Shown: in pieces, positions 13,327-15,463 of the stretch | How the letters are laid out: every line of letters begins with the position of its first letter | Numbering within the stretch: position 1 is the stretch's first letter | NCBI GenBank assembly: GCA_017550445.1 | Contig: JAFZOV010000174.1 | Coordinates: forward strand, 1 to 15,463 | From: Fibrobacter sp. | GTDB lineage: Bacteria > Fibrobacterota > Fibrobacteria > Fibrobacterales > Fibrobacteraceae | Reading direction: 5' to 3' | Length of the DNA stretch: 15,463 nt | Notes under the pieces: model-generated | Database searches by the model: none | The model's input: the letters and a program-made list of their open reading frames with translations, nothing else | Told to the model about the DNA's origin: nothing | Program-made: the position numbers and the translations under genes

Positions 13327-13947
13327 GTGCTGACCCTATCTGTTATAATAATTATTGCCATGCTTGTTTTCATCTTCGCGATGAAAATCTTTCAAAATAG
13401 TATTGTTGGATATATAGGAGAGAAGCATACAGCAAACATAATTAAGCGTGTAACAAGGGGAATAATTTATACGGATGTTTATGTAAATGGAAGTTATGGT
13501 GCTCAACAGATTGATATTGTCGCTATTACTACAAAAGGCGTTTTAGTTGTTGAAAAGAAGACGTATATCGGTTTAATTGTTGGTTCTGCTAGTAGCAAAC
13601 AATGGAAGGTGTATGTGAATCGAGGCAGACAACAGTATGATATGAAAAATCCGCACCATCAGAATTTTGGCCATATTCAGGCATTATGTGAATGTTGTCC
13701 TTCAATGAAAAATAAATGCATTGATTTAGTTGTGTTTGGAAATAATGCTAAACTTGGCGATAACATCCCTCAAGGGACTATCAATGATGCTGATTTTAGA
13801 AGGTATTATAAATCTTTGCCAGAGATGCTTTCTCAACGAGATATAGAGAACTTTATTGATTTTATGAATGGTTTGCATACGCAAAAATCTATCAATAAGG
13901 ATATGCACAAAAAGAAAATTAAATCAATGAAGGGTAGGTGGGGCTAA
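13327..13947 (+). CDS. Membrane-anchored NERD-domain nuclease-like protein
   Basis: The 206-residue protein has one N-terminal membrane helix (LSVIIIIAMLVFIFAMK) followed by a NERD (nuclease-related) domain. Conserved NERD positions are visible: G31-E32, Q61-I-D63 in GAQQIDIVAITTKG, the ExK motif E76-K-K78 in VLVVEKKTY, W93 after a GxxxG-like turn, and NPHHQN (108-113) leading into FGHIQAL. The acidic and lysine residues expected of a PD-(D/E)xK-like active site are therefore retained. The start is the GTG at 13327, 9 bp after the previous stop, with a weak GAGA upstream; a later ATG at 13360 would cut the membrane helix in half. Its tail is Lys-rich. The next gene begins with no gap. Nuclease activity is inferred from the family, not known. 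Confidence 0.85.
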   Translation: MLTLSVIIIIAMLVFIFAMKIFQNSIVGYIGEKHTANIIKRVTRGIIYTDVYVNGSYGAQQIDIVAITTKGVLVVEKKTYIGLIVGSASSKQWKVYVNRGRQQYDMKNPHHQNFGHIQALCECCPSMKNKCIDLVVFGNNAKLGDNIPQGTINDADFRRYYKSLPEMLSQRDIENFIDFMNGLHTQKSINKDMHKKKIKSMKGRWG

Positions 13948-14535
13948 ATGAAAAAAGTATTTTATCTGTTATTTGTTGTTTTTGTAATGTCAGTTTTCGC
14001 TTATGACGTGCAATATCATCCGATGTTTATGCAAATCAAGGATAAGCATGGAGAAACGTTGGCAAAGGCTCTTGATAAGATTTATGGTGATAAGATTGTA
14101 GTGCAGGATAAGCGCTGCCATTATTTTGAAATGACAAAGAACTCCGATGTTGAGTACGAGATAGATCAGTGCCGGATTGATTTTGTTCAACAAAAAGTTT
14201 ATTCGCAAGCGGATCGTCTTAATGGTATCGAAATCAAAGGAACTATTTGGATAGAGGGCAACTCCTTTCGGACACGTGTCGCTGGTGGGGAGTGGAGTGA
14301 GTGGAAATCCACCGAAATGATTCCTGCAACTCATTGGCATCACCGCACGGGTTATGAGTTCCGGAAGAAAAATGGCGAGTTTGAATTTACGCCCACGAGC
14401 GGGGTATTGAAGATTCGTGGTTCATCCAAATATATTGACAAGAATCGCACTAAAGAAATTACAAATGGCGATGCTCCTGGTATCGTTGTTCAGGAAAGCG
14501 GTACTGGTAAAATTGTAATTCAGGAAAGTCGTTAA
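13948..14535 (+). CDS. Exported protein of unknown function
   Basis: The 195-residue protein begins MKKVFYLLFVVFVMSVFA, a signal peptide with cleavage expected before YDVQYHP. I recognise no family. The body contains two cysteines (C57, C75) that could form a disulfide, a KGTIWIEGNSFRTRV strand-rich segment, and a WxxW-type patch (GEWSEWKSTEM). The tail carries a short repeat, IVVQESG then IVIQESR. The ATG immediately follows the TAA of the NERD gene, and AGGTGGGG ends 4 nt upstream, so it is the third gene of the same operon. Its A+T-rich composition matches the two genes before it and contrasts with the G+C-rich acetyltransferase gene 19 bp downstream. It probably acts in the periplasm alongside its two membrane-located partners. 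Confidence 0.7.
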   Translation: MKKVFYLLFVVFVMSVFAYDVQYHPMFMQIKDKHGETLAKALDKIYGDKIVVQDKRCHYFEMTKNSDVEYEIDQCRIDFVQQKVYSQADRLNGIEIKGTIWIEGNSFRTRVAGGEWSEWKSTEMIPATHWHHRTGYEFRKKNGEFEFTPTSGVLKIRGSSKYIDKNRTKEITNGDAPGIVVQESGTGKIVIQESR

Positions 14536-14554
14536 TTCATAGCGAAAAATCTAT

Positions 14555-15016
14555 ATGCATCCCAACACCAATAACATTGTAGTCCTGCGGGCAGAAGAGG
14601 AATGGCAGCGCGCAGGGGCGTATTCTGTTCGTATCCAGGGCATGAACCGGCAGCACCATATTTCGCTGCGGGAGGAATTTGACGAGCATGATGGCGACGG
14701 CACGAAGTACATCGTGCTGCTCGATGCCGGGTACCCGGTGGCGACATGCAGGTTCTTTGAGACTGTTCCCGGGCATGTGACGCTCGGGCGGGTGGTCGTT
14801 CTGCCGGAATACCGTGGGCGCAAACTGGGCGCGATGGCGGTTTGCGAGGCGGAAAAGTGGATTGCGGAGTGCGGCTATTCCGAAATCGACATTGAAAGCC
14901 GCCTCGAGGCGGTAGAATTCTACGAAAAACTCTGTTATGCGCGCATTGACGACAGCGTTGTCCGGAGCGGCGTGTTTGACTGCATCCGCATGAAGAAAAC
15001 CCTTTCGGCAAAGTAG
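14555..15016 (+). CDS. GNAT family N-acetyltransferase
   Basis: This 153-residue protein has the GNAT fold. YIVLLDAGYPVATCRFF is the beta-hairpin before the core. VTLGRVVVLPEYRGRKLGAM holds the acetyl-CoA pyrophosphate-binding loop (R/Q-x-x-G-x-G/A form, here YRGRKLGA). IDIESRLEAVEFYEKLCYAR gives the closing strand and helix with the typical FYEKLG-like motif. The arrangement recalls ElaA/YitI-type acetyltransferases; the substrate is unknown. No clear ribosome binding site precedes ATG 14555. It starts 19 bp after the A+T-rich cassette but is itself G+C-rich like the rest of the chromosome, so it marks the right border of that cassette. purB follows after 47 bp. Confidence 0.9.
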   Translation: MHPNTNNIVVLRAEEEWQRAGAYSVRIQGMNRQHHISLREEFDEHDGDGTKYIVLLDAGYPVATCRFFETVPGHVTLGRVVVLPEYRGRKLGAMAVCEAEKWIAECGYSEIDIESRLEAVEFYEKLCYARIDDSVVRSGVFDCIRMKKTLSAK

Positions 15017-15028
15017 TTTTTTTCTAAA

Positions 15029-15060
15029 TTTATCCTTGCAAAAATTCAAACAAGGATAAA
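15029..15060 (+). promoter_or_regulatory. Hairpin enclosing the purB ribosome binding site
   Basis: TTTATCCTTG (15029-15038) and CAAGGATAAA (15051-15060) are perfect 10-bp inverted repeats around a 12-nt loop. The purB Shine-Dalgarno AAGGA (15052-15056), 7 nt before ATG 15064, lies wholly in the right arm. If the mRNA folds this way the site is masked. Confidence 0.5.
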
Positions 15061-15063
15061 ACC

Positions 15064-15463
15064 ATGCGTGATCAATTCGAAAGCCCGCTCATCAAGCGTT
15101 ATGCGAGCAAGGAAATGAGCTTCCTCTTCAGCCCCCAGTACAAGTTCCAGACCTGGCGCAAGCTGTGGATCTACCTCGCCGAATCCGAGATGGAACTGGG
15201 GCTGCCGATTACGCAGGAACAGGTGGACGAACTCAAGGCTCACGCCACCGACATCAACTTTGAAGTCGCCGAAGAAGAAGAAAAGCGCCGCCGTCACGAC
15301 GTGATGAGCCACGTTTATGCTTACGGCGTGCAGTGTCCCAAGGCCAAGGGCATCATCCACCTCGGTGCGACCTCCGCATTCGTGGGTGACAATACCGACC
15401 TTATCCAGATGCAGCAGGGCCTCATCATGGTCCGCAAGCGTCTCTGCCGCGTGATGGACAAGC
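15064..15463 (+). CDS. purB: Adenylosuccinate lyase PurB, eukaryote-like type (5' part)
   Basis: The first 133 residues are visible; the gene runs off the window. The enzyme acts twice in purine synthesis, splitting SAICAR and adenylosuccinate to release fumarate. [46 protein letters not shown] and [13 protein letters not shown] then FVGDNTDLI closely follow the animal ADSL sequence rather than the shorter Bacillus/Thermotoga PurB. H78-D79 and H83 of the first catalytic segment are present. The later histidine of the animal HVH pattern is Tyr here (HVYAYG). [10 protein letters not shown] (101-110) is the substrate-binding loop. AAGGA is 7 nt upstream of the ATG, inside a hairpin arm. Confidence 0.93.
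   Translation, partial: MRDQFESPLIKRYASKEMSFLFSPQYKFQTWRKLWIYLAESEMELGLPITQEQVDELKAHATDINFEVAEEEEKRRRHDVMSHVYAYGVQCPKAKGIIHLGATSAFVGDNTDLIQMQQGLIMVRKRLCRVMDK

Overview
The window looks like a chromosomal segment of a Fibrobacter-type bacterium. This is an inference from gene content: a eukaryote-like adenylosuccinate lyase, tandem Fibrobacter-style pseudopilins, a PF01637-type ATPase, and a dispersed repeat reading GTCATCCTGAG...GAAGGATCCAG. No rRNA or other taxonomic marker is present. Most housekeeping genes are moderately G+C-rich. Two zones are clearly richer in A+T: the pseudopilin pair (about 1.5-3.5 kb) and a cassette at about 11.9-14.5 kb.

Layout. 1-1511: end of thiG (thiazole synthase) and complete thiH (2-iminoacetate synthase), separated by a hairpin-forming repeat whose 3' arm supplies the thiH ribosome binding site. 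1526-3337 (minus): two paralogous secreted or membrane pseudopilins. 3504-4139: thiE, so the thiamine genes thiG-thiH and thiE flank the pseudopilins. 4122-5482 (minus): a DUF486 membrane protein translationally coupled to a LysM/M23 cell-wall endopeptidase. 5486-5624: a heptamer tandem repeat followed by an inverted pair of the dispersed repeat. 5637-7018: divergent DUF4416 protein and secreted glutaminyl-peptide cyclotransferase with a 26-bp spacer. 7059-10006 (minus): a lipoprotein and methionyl-tRNA synthetase (metG), with a 30-bp dyad between them. 10122-10643: a nitroreductase. 10736-11866: an ATPase gene with palindromic CCTATTTTAGG repeats on both sides. 12049-14535: a tightly packed, A+T-rich three-gene cassette (bPH-TM2-OB membrane protein, membrane-anchored NERD nuclease-like protein, exported protein of unknown function). 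14555-15463: a GNAT acetyltransferase and the start of purB.

The most promising places for new biology are the three-gene NERD cassette and the neighbouring ATPase gene bracketed by palindromic repeats. Together they form an accessory block between ordinary metabolic genes. I see no toxin, transposase, integrase, CRISPR array or tRNA, so a defence or mobile role is only a hypothesis. Several start regions (thiH, purB, ATPase) have their Shine-Dalgarno sequence inside or enclosed by an inverted repeat, which may indicate local translational control.
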